A DNA stretch of 64,000 bases from NCBI GenBank assembly GCA_032622095.1, contig CP136066.1, forward strand, positions 43,289,835-43,353,834. Direction: 5' to 3'. This DNA is from Siphonodentalium dalli (taxonomy: Eukaryota; Mollusca; Scaphopoda; Gadilida; Siphonodentaliidae). How positions within the stretch are numbered: position 1 is the stretch's first letter; every line of letters begins with the position of its first letter. Positions 1 through 11,270 of the stretch are shown one piece after another. The notes below the pieces were generated by a model. The model was given only the letters and a program-made list of their open reading frames with translations. It did no database searches and was not told where the DNA came from. The translations under genes and the position numbers were made by a program.

Positions 1-1490
1 ACACAAATAACATATTCGTCTGCACCCCCCCCCCCCCCTTATCGCCACGTCCACACAAATAACATATTCGTCTACAATCCCCCTTATCGCCACGTCCACA
101 CAAATAACATATTCGTCTACACATAAAATCCCCCTTATCGCCACGTCCACACACATAACATATTAGCCTACACATCAAACCCCTTATCGCCACGTCCACA
201 CACATAACATATTAGACTACACATCAAACCCCCTTATCGCCACGTCCACACAAATAACATTCGTTTGCACATAAGATCCCAATTATCGCCACGTCCACAC
301 AAATAACATATTCGTCTACCATCAAATCCCCCTTATCGCCACGTCCACACAAATACCATATTCGTCTACACATAAAATCCCCCTTATCGCCACGTCCACA
401 AAAAGAACATATTCGTATATACATCAAATCCCCCTTATCGCCACGTCCACACAAAGAACATATTCGTATATACATCAAATCCCCCTTATCGCCACGTCCA
501 CACAAAGAACATATTCGTATATACATCAAATCCCCCTTATCGCCACGTCCACACAAAGAACATATTCGTATATACATCAAATCCCCCTTATCGCCACGTC
601 CACAAAAAGAACAAATTCGTCTAACATCAAACCCCCCTTATCGCCACGTCCACACTAATAACATCTGCCTACACATAAAATCCCCCTTATCGCCACGTCC
701 ACACAAATAGCACATCTGCCTACACATCAAATCCCCCTTGTCGCCACGTCCACACAAATAACATATTAGACTACGCATAATCCCCCTTATCGCCACGTCC
801 ACACAAATAGCATATTCGCCTACACATCAAATCCCCCTTATCGCCACGTCCACACGAACAACATGTTAGACTACACATCAAACCCCCCTTATCGCCACGT
901 CTACACAAATAACATAATAGACTACGCATAATCCCCCTTATCGCCACGTCCACACAAATAACATATTCGCCTACACATCAAACCCCCCTTATCGCCACGC
1001 CCACACGAACAACATGTTAGACTACACATCAAATCCCCCTTATCGCCACGTCCACACAAATAACATATTCGTATATACATCAAACCCCCCTTATCGTCAC
1101 GTCCACACAGATAACATATTATTGTACACATCAAATCACCCTTATCGCCACGTCCACACAAATAACATATTCGTATACACATCAAATCCCCCTTATTGCC
1201 ACGTCCACACAAAGAACATATTACTGTACACATCAACCCCCCGCCCCCTTATCGCCACGTCTACATAAATAACATATCCGCCTACACATCAAATCCTCCT
1301 TATCGCCACGTCCACACAAATAACATATGCGTCGAACATCAAATCCCCACTTATCGCCACGTCCACACAAATAACATATTCGTTAAAACACAAAACCCCC
1401 CTTATCGCCACGTCCACACAAATAACATATTCGCCTACACATCAGATCCCGCTTATTGTCACGTCCACACAAATAACATATTCGTGGAGT
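1..1490. repeat. Minisatellite, unit about 50 bp
   Basis: About 30 head-to-tail copies of a 49-51 bp unit fill the start of the window and continue off its left edge. Each unit has a C-run, then TTATCGCCACGTCCACACAA, then an ATAACATATTCG-type segment. Units differ by substitutions and small length changes, so the array is not freshly homogenised. Several frames stay open on both strands because many units are 51 bp (17 codons). The minus frame gives a repeating CGRGDKGD peptide. I see no start context, splice sites or other gene signal, so I treat these frames as a by-product of the repeat. Confidence 0.9.
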
Positions 1491-1627
1491 TGTATTATTT
1501 TTCCACCAGAACATGGAGGCCGGTTTTCGTGGGACGACGGCGATGATGATACCGATTTGGAGCACGGTCACCATAAAAGTGGATTCAACAAGTTCATAAA
1601 AGGTATTTTCCTACAGGGTACTGTCGT

Positions 1628-2006
1628 TAAAGTCTTATTATGGACTTGTTCGGGTGCGTGAAACTGAGCAGTTAGTATTCAGGGGCTATATCAACTGGAG
1701 GAATGTAGCATTCTACTGACATCGCCGAAATTTTCAAGCAAATCGGCCGTACCACTCCATAGAAACCATTGTCTGAACTACGCTCAATTGTAAATATTTA
1801 CTTATCGATTCGGGACGCAACTATTGGTGATAAACTAACGAAAATGATTTCGCCACCAAGAGTCACTGCATTTAATTAATATATAAAAATAACGATGTGT
1901 GTTGTCAATCTGGATATCACAATTTTTTTTAAATAACTACTTTGAGCAAGATATTCTCCATTTCTAGTTCTCCATCACCCTACCGGCGTGTTTCACATCA
2001 CTTTAA
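1628..2006 (+). repeat. Dispersed ~390 bp repeat, copy A
   Basis: This stretch matches 7591-7985 in the same orientation. Shared landmarks in order are a TATTATGGA block, ATTCTACTRACATC, TGTAAATATTTAC, CGATTCGGG, and TGTTTCACATCACTTTAA at the right end. The copies are clearly diverged but colinear. No coding frame is conserved between them. It is probably part of an interspersed element whose true ends I cannot place. Confidence 0.65.
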
Positions 2007-3260
2007 GAAAATAGAACGGGAGCAAATATATAACCGATCAAGCCACTTTTGGTCACCCATGTAGTGAATTAGTACTACACAAGGTTGATATCAGAGTCAT
2101 ATTATATTCTCACTTTTAACGGCCATAATTCACGAACGCCTATTCAAATTTATAAAATTCAAATGGTAACCACTCACACGAAAGCTTTATATACTAACTG
2201 ACAATAGAGTCTTCAGAAATAGGAAATACCTCACAATTACAAATGTGCAATAATTTACTGTCGTTAATTTATAAATGCAAGCCCCAAATGTCAGTATCAA
2301 CATAAAGATATAATATTCACTTAGCTTATAGTTAATATTAACATAAATAATTGAACAAAACCATCTAGGAAACATCTTTGAGCGGATCTCATGCAAATAA
2401 ATCTTCTGCCGTAGAAATACCCCACATGTGAACTAATCTACTTTCATTCATTTAAATATTAATTTCACCCAAACCCTTGGGTGTTTATTTCACACCACTT
2501 TCTGGGATAACCTGTGTGTCGACTGAGAACATGCGTGCCAATTGAGGAGAACACGCGAAGGATTTGTGTAAATGTTAGCCCAAACGACATTTCGAAGTAA
2601 CGACTGCTTTGTTGTTTATTTCGAGGAATAATACCGCATCATATGAATTCAGCCCAAATATATTGACAGGTGTCAAGGGTCTAACTCTATACTGAGCAAT
2701 ACAAAACTAATATAATAAATACCGAGTATATTTAATTTTAACGCCAATGGGTCGTTTATGTGCGTTTAAGAGTGTATTTATGCTTAAAGCAAAGTGAAAT
2801 AACGATCTTAAAATGAATTGGCCGGTATATTTTATTAGTTATCAGGGTTACCAGGGTCGTAGTTGCATAAATTACAATATATTTTTATGCTAAGATAATT
2901 GCGTGGTAATTTGTTAGTTAATGGATTGATCGGTGATCATGTTACCACAAATCCCATATATGGACATTCCAAATATGGCAGGTGACTTGCGCATGCGCAA
3001 AACAGATACAATGGTCTAATTCGCGGAGGCGATGTGCATTTTAATTCTTTCATTACGACTGTTTTGGCGTCCTAATCTATTAAAATATTCTTCTATATCT
3101 TGGAAGGTGTTCTGGAAGGATTATTTCAATATGTGTATATCGGATTAACCTTCCAAAAAGATGAGTTTGACGCCTGTATTTCTTGGCATGAATATTAACG
3201 AGCGCTCGTCTGCAAGTAGGTCATCTGGATTCGGAATTGGCGTGTTTTTGTGAAAATGTC
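2007..3260. other. No gene recognised
   Basis: AT-rich DNA with stops in all frames at short intervals. I see no convincing exon, RNA gene or bounded element here. Confidence 0.5.
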
Positions 3261-3605
3261 AAATTCAATTTCTTCCATCTAAAACATAATTACGCGCTGG
3301 ACTCGGTCATTTTAGGAACATATATGTATCACACGCACATACACCAAGTCTCAGCCTAAAAGTTAGAAAAATGACAGTTTTATCGACATAAATCTATGTT
3401 AATGGTAAATTCCATGTTAAATTTTATCATTGAAAAAAATTCATTTCTTCCATCTAAAACATAATTGCGTGCTGTACTCTGTCATTTTACGAATATGTAG
3501 CTATCCCACCAACACACTCCAAGTCTCAGCTTAAAATTTTGAAAAATGACAGTTTTATCGACATAAATCAATTTTAATGCCAATAATGGCAAATGGAGAG
3601 TTAAA
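3261..3605 (+). repeat. Tandem duplication, 175 bp unit
   Basis: Two copies of a segment starting near CTTCCATCTAAAACATAAT lie 175 bp apart (the motif is at 3272 and 3447). Both go on through a GTCATTTTA block, CAAGTCTCAGC and ATGACAGTTTTATCGACAT. The copies differ at roughly one position in six. No function is visible. Confidence 0.75.
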
Positions 3606-3810
3606 TAAATTTTAGGCCAATTAGGGCCCTGCGAATGTTTTCTGACCTGTTCTATATTGGTCACTAGAGTTCATATTTGACCGGTTACACCTGATAATTA
3701 TGCGACAGTATAGTCGCGTTACTTTATAGGTCAACATTGGTCATTATCACCGGACAAATTTATTTTGGTCTATCGTATCAACCCCTATTTTCTCCCGCGC
3801 GTAGCCTGAC

Positions 3811-4147
3811 TACCGCTATTCTCAAAGTAATTGACCAGAAAAACGGGGTGATACCCCGGTCATGACCACGGTGATACCGGTAATAAACGGTAGCTGTATC
3901 GAGGCGGTCATGGCAGTGGAATTACGGTATTGGGCGATGATACCGCGGTCTTTTAGCGTGCACCGCATTAATTTTTTTGAATACCGCAGTGATTTTCATG
4001 GAACACTTTGAGGGGAGGTATTTACTCCCACATACGTTAACAAGCGGTATCAGTACCGCGGTATTGGAGGATACCGCGGTATAGTACCGCAGTATTAACG
4101 GGGTGACACCACGTTGCTGGTGGTCAATTACTTTAAGTATAGCGGTA
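3811..4147. mobile_element. Mariner-type MITE with ~28 bp TIRs
   Basis: The left end TACCGCTATTCTCAAAGTAA is matched as a reverse complement at the right end (TACTTTAAGTATAGCGGTA). Both TIRs run on through AATTGACCA. The ends begin and finish with TA, fitting a TA-target Tc1/mariner-like non-autonomous element. Inside are repeated ATACCGCGGTAT-type palindromes and no transposase frame. The inner TIR part (CAAAGTAATTGACCA) is shared with the 4938-5412 array, so the two families are related. A ~50 bp direct repeat (GTCAACATTGGTCATTATC) lies on both sides, at 3731 and 4151, and again at about 4588, so the element sits in an older repeated segment. Confidence 0.7.
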
Positions 4148-4937
4148 AGTGTCAACATTGGTCATTATCGCTCCACTAATTTGTATCGTTTCATCGGTAT
4201 GAATTCCATATCCAATTATCCACATATAACCAACCCAACCTCTAATCCCGGTCCAATTTATTTATTTCTTTCATCGGTATATTCACGTAACGTAATATTT
4301 TATCACGTGATATTTGTACTTATATGTCTATGGTATTACTATAGTACCGGTATACTGTATACGTATATCAATTGCTATTCCTATCTATATAATCCTGGTG
4401 CCATCTATAGAGATAGATAATTTCAGACTCGGTACAAACCACTTTTTCTCCGAGTCCATATAACCAATTTAACCCAACATCTTATAGATGACTATTCTGG
4501 CACTATATAGAGATGTCAGACTAAGATTCTGACACCCCCCTATTTTATAGCCATGTTGCAACAGTAGAGTTCAGATGCATATTATGTCAACATCGGTCGT
4601 TATCGCTCTACAAATTTATATCGGTTCAACCCTTAGTTCCCTGTATCGCCCACCCCTCCCTCAGTTTATTTTTTCAGTTGTATTATAGTCTCATTACGTA
4701 CACATTTTATCTTTTCTAACTTTTGCTTCAACGCGTTGAGTTCCGCTGCAGACAATATAAAACTGACAACATTTTGAAATGTAAGCAGGCTTCAAACTCA
4801 TCTTATCCAAGAAAAACTCTGGTTACATAAGAAATTTGTGTATAAGGTGTACGCGCATTTGTCGCGTTAAAAACAAAAGGTCCCAAGTCAAGGTCCAAAT
4901 CCCCAACACACTGATGTGAGGTTTAACTCCATCTACA

Positions 4938-5412
4938 TACAGTAATGTCCAAAGTAATTGATCACTTAACCACAGCAAAATAATGGGTATTTTTTCATGA
5001 TTTTAAATCCTGAAAAATTACCCATAATTCTGCTGTGGTTAAGTGGTCAATTACTTTGGGCATTACTGTAACCAATATAAGGATTTGAGGTGTAATAATA
5101 ACTCAATCCTCATACAGTAATGTCCAAAGTAATCGACCACTTAACCACAGCATAATTATTGGTAATTTGTCAAGATTTTAAATGCTGAAAAAATACCCAT
5201 AATTCTGCTGTGGTTAAGTGGTCAATTACTTTGGGCATTACTGTAACCAATATAAGGATTTGAGGTGTAATGATAACTCAATCCTCATACAGTAATGTAC
5301 AAAGTAATTGACCACAGCTGAATAATGGGTAATTTGTCAGGATTTTAAATGCTGAAAAATTACCAATAATTCTGATGTGGTTAAGTGGTCAATTACTTTG
5401 GGCATTACTGTA
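4938..5412. repeat. Three tandem copies of a palindromic mariner-type MITE
   Basis: Three near-palindromic units lie at 4938-5070, 5113-5245 and 5288-5412. Their starts are exactly 175 bp apart. Each begins TACAGTAATGTCCAAAGTAA and ends with the reverse complement TTACTTTGGGCATTACTGTA, with arms of about 55 bp. The ~42 bp between units is also repeated. The element was therefore amplified together with its flank by tandem duplication, not by three separate insertions. No transposase frame is present. The third unit has lost a few bases in its left arm. Confidence 0.85.
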
Positions 5413-5749
5413 ACCAATATAAGGATGTGAGGTTTAATGAGAACTCCATCCACATAACTAATAAATATGTGTGAAAATTAAACCAAAAAAATTAAATTCC
5501 ATGATGGCGTCCAATATGGACTGCCTAATTCTGCTCCAAAACATGTTTATTGAATATATGGTTGTTTATTGGGGGAAACTGATTATTTCAATGATATTTT
5601 CATTAACTGCATGGGATCCAAAACCCGACTTACGGGAGCTCGCTTCGTGCACGACTGTATCTTAAGCATATGTGCATATTTAATGAGCCAACAATTGGAA
5701 TCCAAATAGAGAAGATAGGCACGTCGACCCTGCGCATAGACATCATTGA

Positions 5750-5890
5750 TGATCTCTATGGGAATCAAAATTGACATTTAATAGACAATTTCGATTAACC
5801 GCAATAACTTAAGGAATCTCTAATTATGATTAAGCCCAATGAGAATGCAATAAGACATTTCTTATTACCCTTAACCGCAATTACTTCCCA
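5750..5890 (+). repeat. Diverged relic of the 62 kb palindrome element
   Basis: A segment reading CTATGGGAATC, AAAATTGACATTTAATAGAC, then ACCGCAATAACTTAAGGAAT resembles the terminal repeat of the element at 61930-62872 (CTATGGGAAGC, AATTGACATTTAATAAAT, CTTAAGCGCAATAAGGAA). Only one end is recognisable. The palindromes are decayed. Confidence 0.45.
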
Positions 5891-6635
5891 TTGCACTTTA
5901 GCACAATTAATATCTCCCCCCCCCCCCAACAGCTTATCAATACCACTCAGGACAGTGGGTGTTTTTCCTCAATTAATTGAATTTCTTGTTAGTGACCATA
6001 AATCTATACCTTCGGTTTTGCCGAATAACCGAACAAATGTTGTCAACTGTTTCCACGTTTATTCTCACTTATACCGTGTTTATATCCGTTTTATCCTATT
6101 TGTTGTTGTGTATTGCATTACTTTGATAAAGTCTGCGCTTGTGTTATTCTCACAAAAGGTAATGCGTATTTACATTTCACAATTCCGCCTTACAGTCTGC
6201 GAGTGCGACGGAAAAAATTTCCACATGTCCGAGCGCCATTGGCATTGATTCCTTAAATACGAGACTATTTAATCGAATGAGGTCAAATATTCGCATATAA
6301 CTTGACTCATATGTTATTCTGCACAATTCTGGCCAGTGCCGACTTTCATTTCGCATTACTTTCGTTTTTATCGAAATATAACCGTTTTCTATGGAGATTC
6401 CCATGTAAATTTGTTCAACCAAAAAAATTCATAGTTTTGCCAATTTCAAGCTAGTTTAATACTTTATAGCATGGTCAGGGCATAATCTGGCCTATCGAGT
6501 GATGGTAGACGTTCCTTCAGTGTGCACAACAAATATTTGGTCCCAACGAAGCAGGCTAAAATCCTGAAATTTGTCAATTGACTTTGAGTGTGAAGAAAAT
6601 ATTCATTTAAACTTCCAAAATTGGTTGAAATATGC

Positions 6636-6806
6636 TCAACAACATTCAGTTGAATGGTGACATTATTTATAGTCACCGACTAACTTCCACGATGAATAAA
6701 ATTTGTTTTTATTGATGACAATTATGTCGCGAGTCATAAAAATGTTAATTTTCTGAAGAAAAAAAATTCATTGTTTCGCCAATTTCAAGCTAGTATTGAG
6801 CATGGT
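6636..6806 (+). repeat. Direct repeat, left copy
   Basis: About 165 bp starting CAACAACATTCAGTTGAATG and ending near TTCAAGCTAG is repeated at 7198-7362 with only a handful of differences. A further partial match to the ending (AAAAAAATTCATAGTTTTGCC) lies at about 6420. No coding sense is visible. Confidence 0.75.
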
Positions 6807-6889
6807 CAGGCCATTACATATAATGATTAAGATTGCTAAAGAACTGAAATAATGAAATGGGAAACTTTTACTGACATCTGGTAAGGATT

Positions 6890-7152
6890 GAGGAGCAGAT
6901 GCTAGAGGCCCCCACCCCCACCCCCATGGAAGACGGAATACCACTTAACACAGAAGTTGGAATACGGAATACCATATGGAATACATAAAAATATATGAAA
7001 ACTTCATTTTTTGGAAGGTCGGCGTACGAATACCGGTATTTTTGGAATACCGAATACCTCCTAACAGAGGGGCCGGAAATACCGCGTACCTCATAACAGG
7101 GCATGGAATACGGCATACGAAAAAGGGGGGTGGGGGCCTCATGCTATGGAGC
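6890..7152. repeat. Small insertion with G/C-rich inverted ends
   Basis: This stretch lies between the two direct repeats. It starts with GATGCTAGAGGCCCCCACCC and ends with GGGTGGGGGCCTCATGCT, which are imperfect reverse complements. Inside, GGAATAC-type words recur many times. It resembles a small foldback or MITE-like insertion with a simple-sequence core. No target duplication was identified. Confidence 0.45.
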
Positions 7153-7197
7153 CTCCGAGCCTCCCAATATATTGTCTGCTCCACATCTCAATAGAAT

Positions 7198-7362
7198 TCA
7201 ACAACATTCAGTTGAATGGTGACATTATTTATAGTCACCGACTAACTTCCACGATGAATCAAATTTGTTTTTATTGGTGACAATTTATGTCGCGAATCAT
7301 AAAAATGTAAATTTTCTGAAGAAAAAAAATTCATTGGTTTGCGAATTTCAAGCTAGTTTATA
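7198..7362 (+). repeat. Direct repeat, right copy
   Basis: Second copy of the ~165 bp segment at 6636-6806. The high similarity suggests a local duplication that also bracketed the G/C-ended insertion between them. Confidence 0.75.
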
Positions 7363-7590
7363 GCGAAGATGGGAACCAAGGTACAATTTATGCCATTTAG
7401 GCACACTTCAGAGTGAAATCTGGGCTTATATTTCGGCGAGAATCCAAATCTAGATTCTCGCAAATTACCCTGGATTCTCATGAAAAAGTATATATGGATT
7501 CTCGCAAAATCAGATGAAATATATGCCCTAGTGGAAATATAGCAAATCGTTTAATGCTTAAGAATTTTTTTTTCGGAGATTTATATATAT

Positions 7591-7985
7591 GTTTAAAGAC
7601 ATATTATGGAATTTGTCGGGAGCGAGAAATTGATAAGTTAGTGCTCAGGCACTTTTCCAACGTGGGGAATGTTATCATTCTACTAACATCACTGAAAATT
7701 TCCAAAAAGATCTACCACACCACTTCATATAGAACATCGTCTGAACTACTCCAAATTGTAAATATTTACATCTCGATTCGGGGCGCAACTATCGGCTGTA
7801 ATTAAACAAAAATCATTTTGCCATCGAGAGTCATTGCATTTAACTAATATATAAGAATGACATTGTGTAACATCCATTTGGATTAATATTCGTAACAAAT
7901 AACTACTTTGAGAAAGATTATTCTTAATTTCTATTTATTTGATCACTCTGCCCGGTGTCTGCCGGAGTGTTTCACATCACTTTAA
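7591..7985 (+). repeat. Dispersed ~390 bp repeat, copy B
   Basis: Matches 1628-2006 in the same orientation and order of landmarks, including CGATTCGGG, GAGTCATTGCATTTAA and TTTCACATCACTTTAA. Confidence 0.65.
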
Positions 7986-8091
7986 TCAAGGAAGACTGTT
8001 AAGAAAAACTGCATTTCAAGACCACCAAACAACTTTCCTTTTTAGGGCCACCACATCTTCCAAATATGTACTTCTTCCATTTTGCTACCAA

Positions 8092-8276
8092 AGACCGAAA
8101 AATGTCGTTAAACTAGAGATCCAAATACCCCCTAAGGGCCCCTCTATCTTGAGATATTAAAGACCGAAAAATGTCGTTAAACTATAAAGACCGAAAAATG
8201 TCGTTAAACTAGAGATCCAAATACCGCCTATATCTTGAGATATTATAAAGACCGAAAAATGTCATTAAACTATTAA
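8092..8276 (+). repeat. Short tandem repeats of an AAAGACCGAAAAATGTCGTT unit
   Basis: Four or more copies of AAAGACCGAAAAATGTCRTT followed by AAACTA occur between 8092 and 8276, some with a GAGATCCAAATACC spacer. Further copies lie at about 8580 and 9880. They therefore bracket the ~160 bp array at 8620-9790 and look like part of the same larger element. Confidence 0.7.
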
Positions 8277-8567
8277 TTGTTGTTGCTGTTGTTTATTAGG
8301 GTTTATCGTCATTCTAGCCGCTAGGCCACACACGACGTTGTCAATTTTACGGGTGGAGGAAAGACCACGCAGAGGCTCAATTTCACCGGGAAGTTGTTCC
8401 ACTGCGTGTAGAAACCATGGACCCCCGGAAAGCAATTGACAAACTTGCCCAGATACACGATTCCGGTCACCCTCCCTATGGTGGGGTTAGAACCAGCTTC
8501 GTCAGCGCTGGACGGCCTGGGACGACGAAACCACCTGGCACTCTACCGACTGGACCACCGGGGGCCC
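8277..8567 (-). mobile_element. tRNA-derived SINE
   Basis: Read on the minus strand, the right end carries a pol III A box, TGGTCCAGTCGGTAGA (8543-8557 region), and about 50 bp on a B box, GGTTCTAACCCC (8483-8494). The body follows, and the 3' end is a short CAACAACAA-type simple repeat at 8277-8295. A 7 bp CTATTAA lies on both sides (8270-8276 and 8568-8574), fitting a target-site duplication. The element sits inside the AAAGACCGAAAAATG repeats, so it is younger than they are. The head is not a functional tRNA gene because the cloverleaf is not preserved. Confidence 0.75.
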
Positions 8568-8609
8568 CTATTAAACTGTTAAAGACCGAAAATGTCGTTA
8601 AATTGTAAA

Positions 8610-9795
8610 GTTTGAGCTATTGCCATGGCTTTGTCGTCCGTGTGTATGTGTGTACGTAAGGCGTCAACAATGCAGGCTACAGGTCGTACCTTTGGTCGGA
8701 TCATTATGAAATTTGTCATAGCTGTTGACATCAACATTTAGACCAGATTATTAATTTTGGGATCATTCGGAAAAAAAACATGGCCGCCAGTGGCCATCTT
8801 GGATTTCAAAATTCAATCCATTAGCACGGGCTACAGTTCGTAATGTTTGTCTGATCATCATGAAATTTGTCAAGAATGTTAATAATGACATGTAGATGGG
8901 AACGAGTCCTTTTGGGGTCATTCGGCCAAAAAACATGGCCGCAGCAGCCATTTTGGATTTTAGTCTTTATACCGGTATGACTAAATATTTAGCACGGGCT
9001 ACAGGTCTTAACTTTAGTCTGATCATCATAAAATTTGTCATGGCTGTTAAAATTGGAATGTAGATGGGAACGAGTCATTTTGGGGTCATTCGGACAAAAA
9101 ACATGGCCGCCAGTGGCCATCTTGGATTTCAAAATTTAATCCATTAGCACGGGCCACAGGTCGTACTGTTTGTCTGATCATCATGAAATTTGTCATGGAT
9201 GATAATATTGACATGTAGATGGGAACGAGTAATTTTGGGGTTATTCGGCCAAAAAACATGGCCGCCAGCAGCCATCTTGGATTTTACTCTTTGTATGACT
9301 AAATTCTTTAGCACGGGCTACAGGTCGTACTTTCAGTCTGATCATCATAAAATTTGTCAAGAATGTTAATAATGACATATAGATGGGAACGAGTCATTTT
9401 GGGATCATTTGACCCAAAAACATGGCCGCCAGCAGCCATCTTGGATTTTAATCTTTGTATGACTAAATTCTTTATCACAGGCTACAGGTCGTACTTTTAG
9501 TCTGATCATCATAAAATTTGTCAAGAATGTTAATAATGACATGTAGATGGGAACGAGTCATTTTGGGGTCATTCGGCCAAAAAACATGGCTGCCAGCAGC
9601 CATCTTGGATTTTACTCTTTGTATGACTAAATCATTTAGCACGGGCTACAGGTCGTACCTTTAGTCTGATCATCATGAATTTTTTCATGGCTGTTGAAAT
9701 TGGAATGTAGATGAGAATGAGTCATTTTGGGGACATTCCGACAAAAAAACATGGCTGCCAGCGGCCATCTTGGATTTCCAAATTCAATTCTAAAT
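8610..9795 (+). repeat. Tandem array, unit about 155-170 bp
   Basis: About seven units share, in order, an AACATGGCCGCCAGCRGCCA block, ATCTTGGATTTT, TAGCACGGGCTACAGGTCGT, CTGATCATCATAAAATTTGT, and ATGTAGATGGGAACGAGTCA. The AACATGG block recurs near 8777, 8932, 9101, 9256, 9420, 9584 and 9748. Units differ by point changes and small indels. Each carries GCCATCTTGG, close to the vertebrate YY1 core, but nothing shows that it is used. Confidence 0.85.
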
Positions 9796-11096
9796 CTTTC
9801 CATTCATTGCTCATCACACAAATTTAACTTCTTCTCAAAGTTGAGCTACAGTGTCATTGACACTTTCATTTGAGACATTAAAGAACGAAATATGTCGTTA
9901 CACCATTAATGATCATTAATACATAATTTGTGTTTATGAAAGTCTGGTACAGACAGTTTGTTTCCAGTACATATTCATTGGAACGTAAACAATTATTCTC
10001 TGACAAATCATGTTAATATTGCCTTTCGTTACTGGTTTCCTTGACTCACATATCTCTCACTTCTTAATACTTATAATTAAAACAAATGTTCTGTGTTTTG
10101 TGTCACTTCTTAATAGCATTCTGTATTCTGCTATTGAAAAGAAAAACAGTTGTAGTATACCTTAAAGGTATGAAGGCCTTGGTGGGTATCATGTGAACAT
10201 ATTTCCACAGCTACAAACGAAATAATATTCAAATATAGACAGACTTTGTTAATATACAAATGAGAAATATCTCATAAACATTATGTTATAGTCGTAAATT
10301 TGCCGACTGTTATGTAAACAAAGCATAAAAAAGTTACTTTCCTGGTGTTTCTTTATATTATGATGGTAAACATAAAGAGCGTTCTTTGTTGCTCAATTCC
10401 TTATTTGGAAATAATAAAGAGCGTTTATACCATTTGTGTGTGATTAGCCAGTAGCATTATGCTGCCTTCTATAACACAACCAGACTCTTGTTTAGGTAAA
10501 ATTTAGTAGGTCTTTATGTAAGCATGATGTTTAAGGGATTACAGTGCTCATGAAACAACAAAACTCTATCGGAAAGCCACCCATATTGTGATCACAATAA
10601 TCCAAGTCCCATAAAAATCGCGTAATAATTAAGCCGAGAAATAAATAAATAATACCGCCACCGGTTGTCGGCTATCTCCGTCGCAAAACCTCGCATGACG
10701 TCAAGCGAGGTAAACTAATTAAAAACACGGAATCGGAGTTATTTGTGTCTACCTATATGACGATGGAAAATCCGGAATAGACATCAGCTCGTGAGCGTGA
10801 TGGAATTACTGCGGGGCATATCAATAGCATTGTGTACACATGGTTAATTGTCATCGCGCGGTGAGTTATATTCACTTGTGATTTGTCTTAAGCGCTGTTT
10901 GGAAAGTTATTGTTTTGACAAAAAAACTATAGAAGGCCGATTGAGCGGGGTAGGTAACACTTTCGTGTCAAAAATAAAGCTTATAAAAACATGAGCAGGC
11001 ATGTGAACTCTATTCGGGCGCGTGTTCACGATGTTGTTTTAATTTTCCGTATATATGCCCCGAGTGTCCCGTATTTACAATCATTCATTCGTAACA

Positions 11097-11270
11097 TTGC
11101 CATATAAATGCAGTGTTTTCGGCTGTGGTCGGTCTAGTGACTCTCAGTTAGGTATAATGCTGTATTAATTTCCAAACGATGTTCGTTTACGTGCCATTTG
11201 GCGGGATTTCTGTGGGAAACCCGTTGCGCAATCATCAGAAACCGATTACATATACCAAATAAAGAGCGTT
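11097..11270 (+). pseudogene. THAP zinc-finger domain relic
   Basis: In one frame from 11109 the sequence reads CSVFGC (the first zinc-binding C-x4-C pair), then after about 15 residues FPNDVRLRAIW, then RDFCGKP. This order fits the THAP C2CH DNA-binding domain, which also carries an FP-x-D...LR..W core. Just upstream, LPYKC occupies the position usually held by MPxxC. The frame is broken by a stop (TAA at 11166) between the cysteine pair and the FPND core. The closing Cys-x2-His is also degraded, with IKSV then a stop where I(C)SxHF would be expected. It is likely a dead transposase or host THAP copy. THAP proteins bind DNA. Confidence 0.6.

Noticed and set aside
224-1546. Several open frames of 60-118 codons on both strands
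   Set aside because: All lie inside the ~50 bp minisatellite and exist because of its near-51 bp period.
8277-8567. A functional tRNA gene
   Set aside because: The boxes fit, but the acceptor and anticodon stems do not fold, and the CAA tail and target duplication mark a SINE.
8417-8608. Open frame with Pro/Gly-rich translation
   Set aside because: It is the plus-strand reading of the minus-strand SINE.
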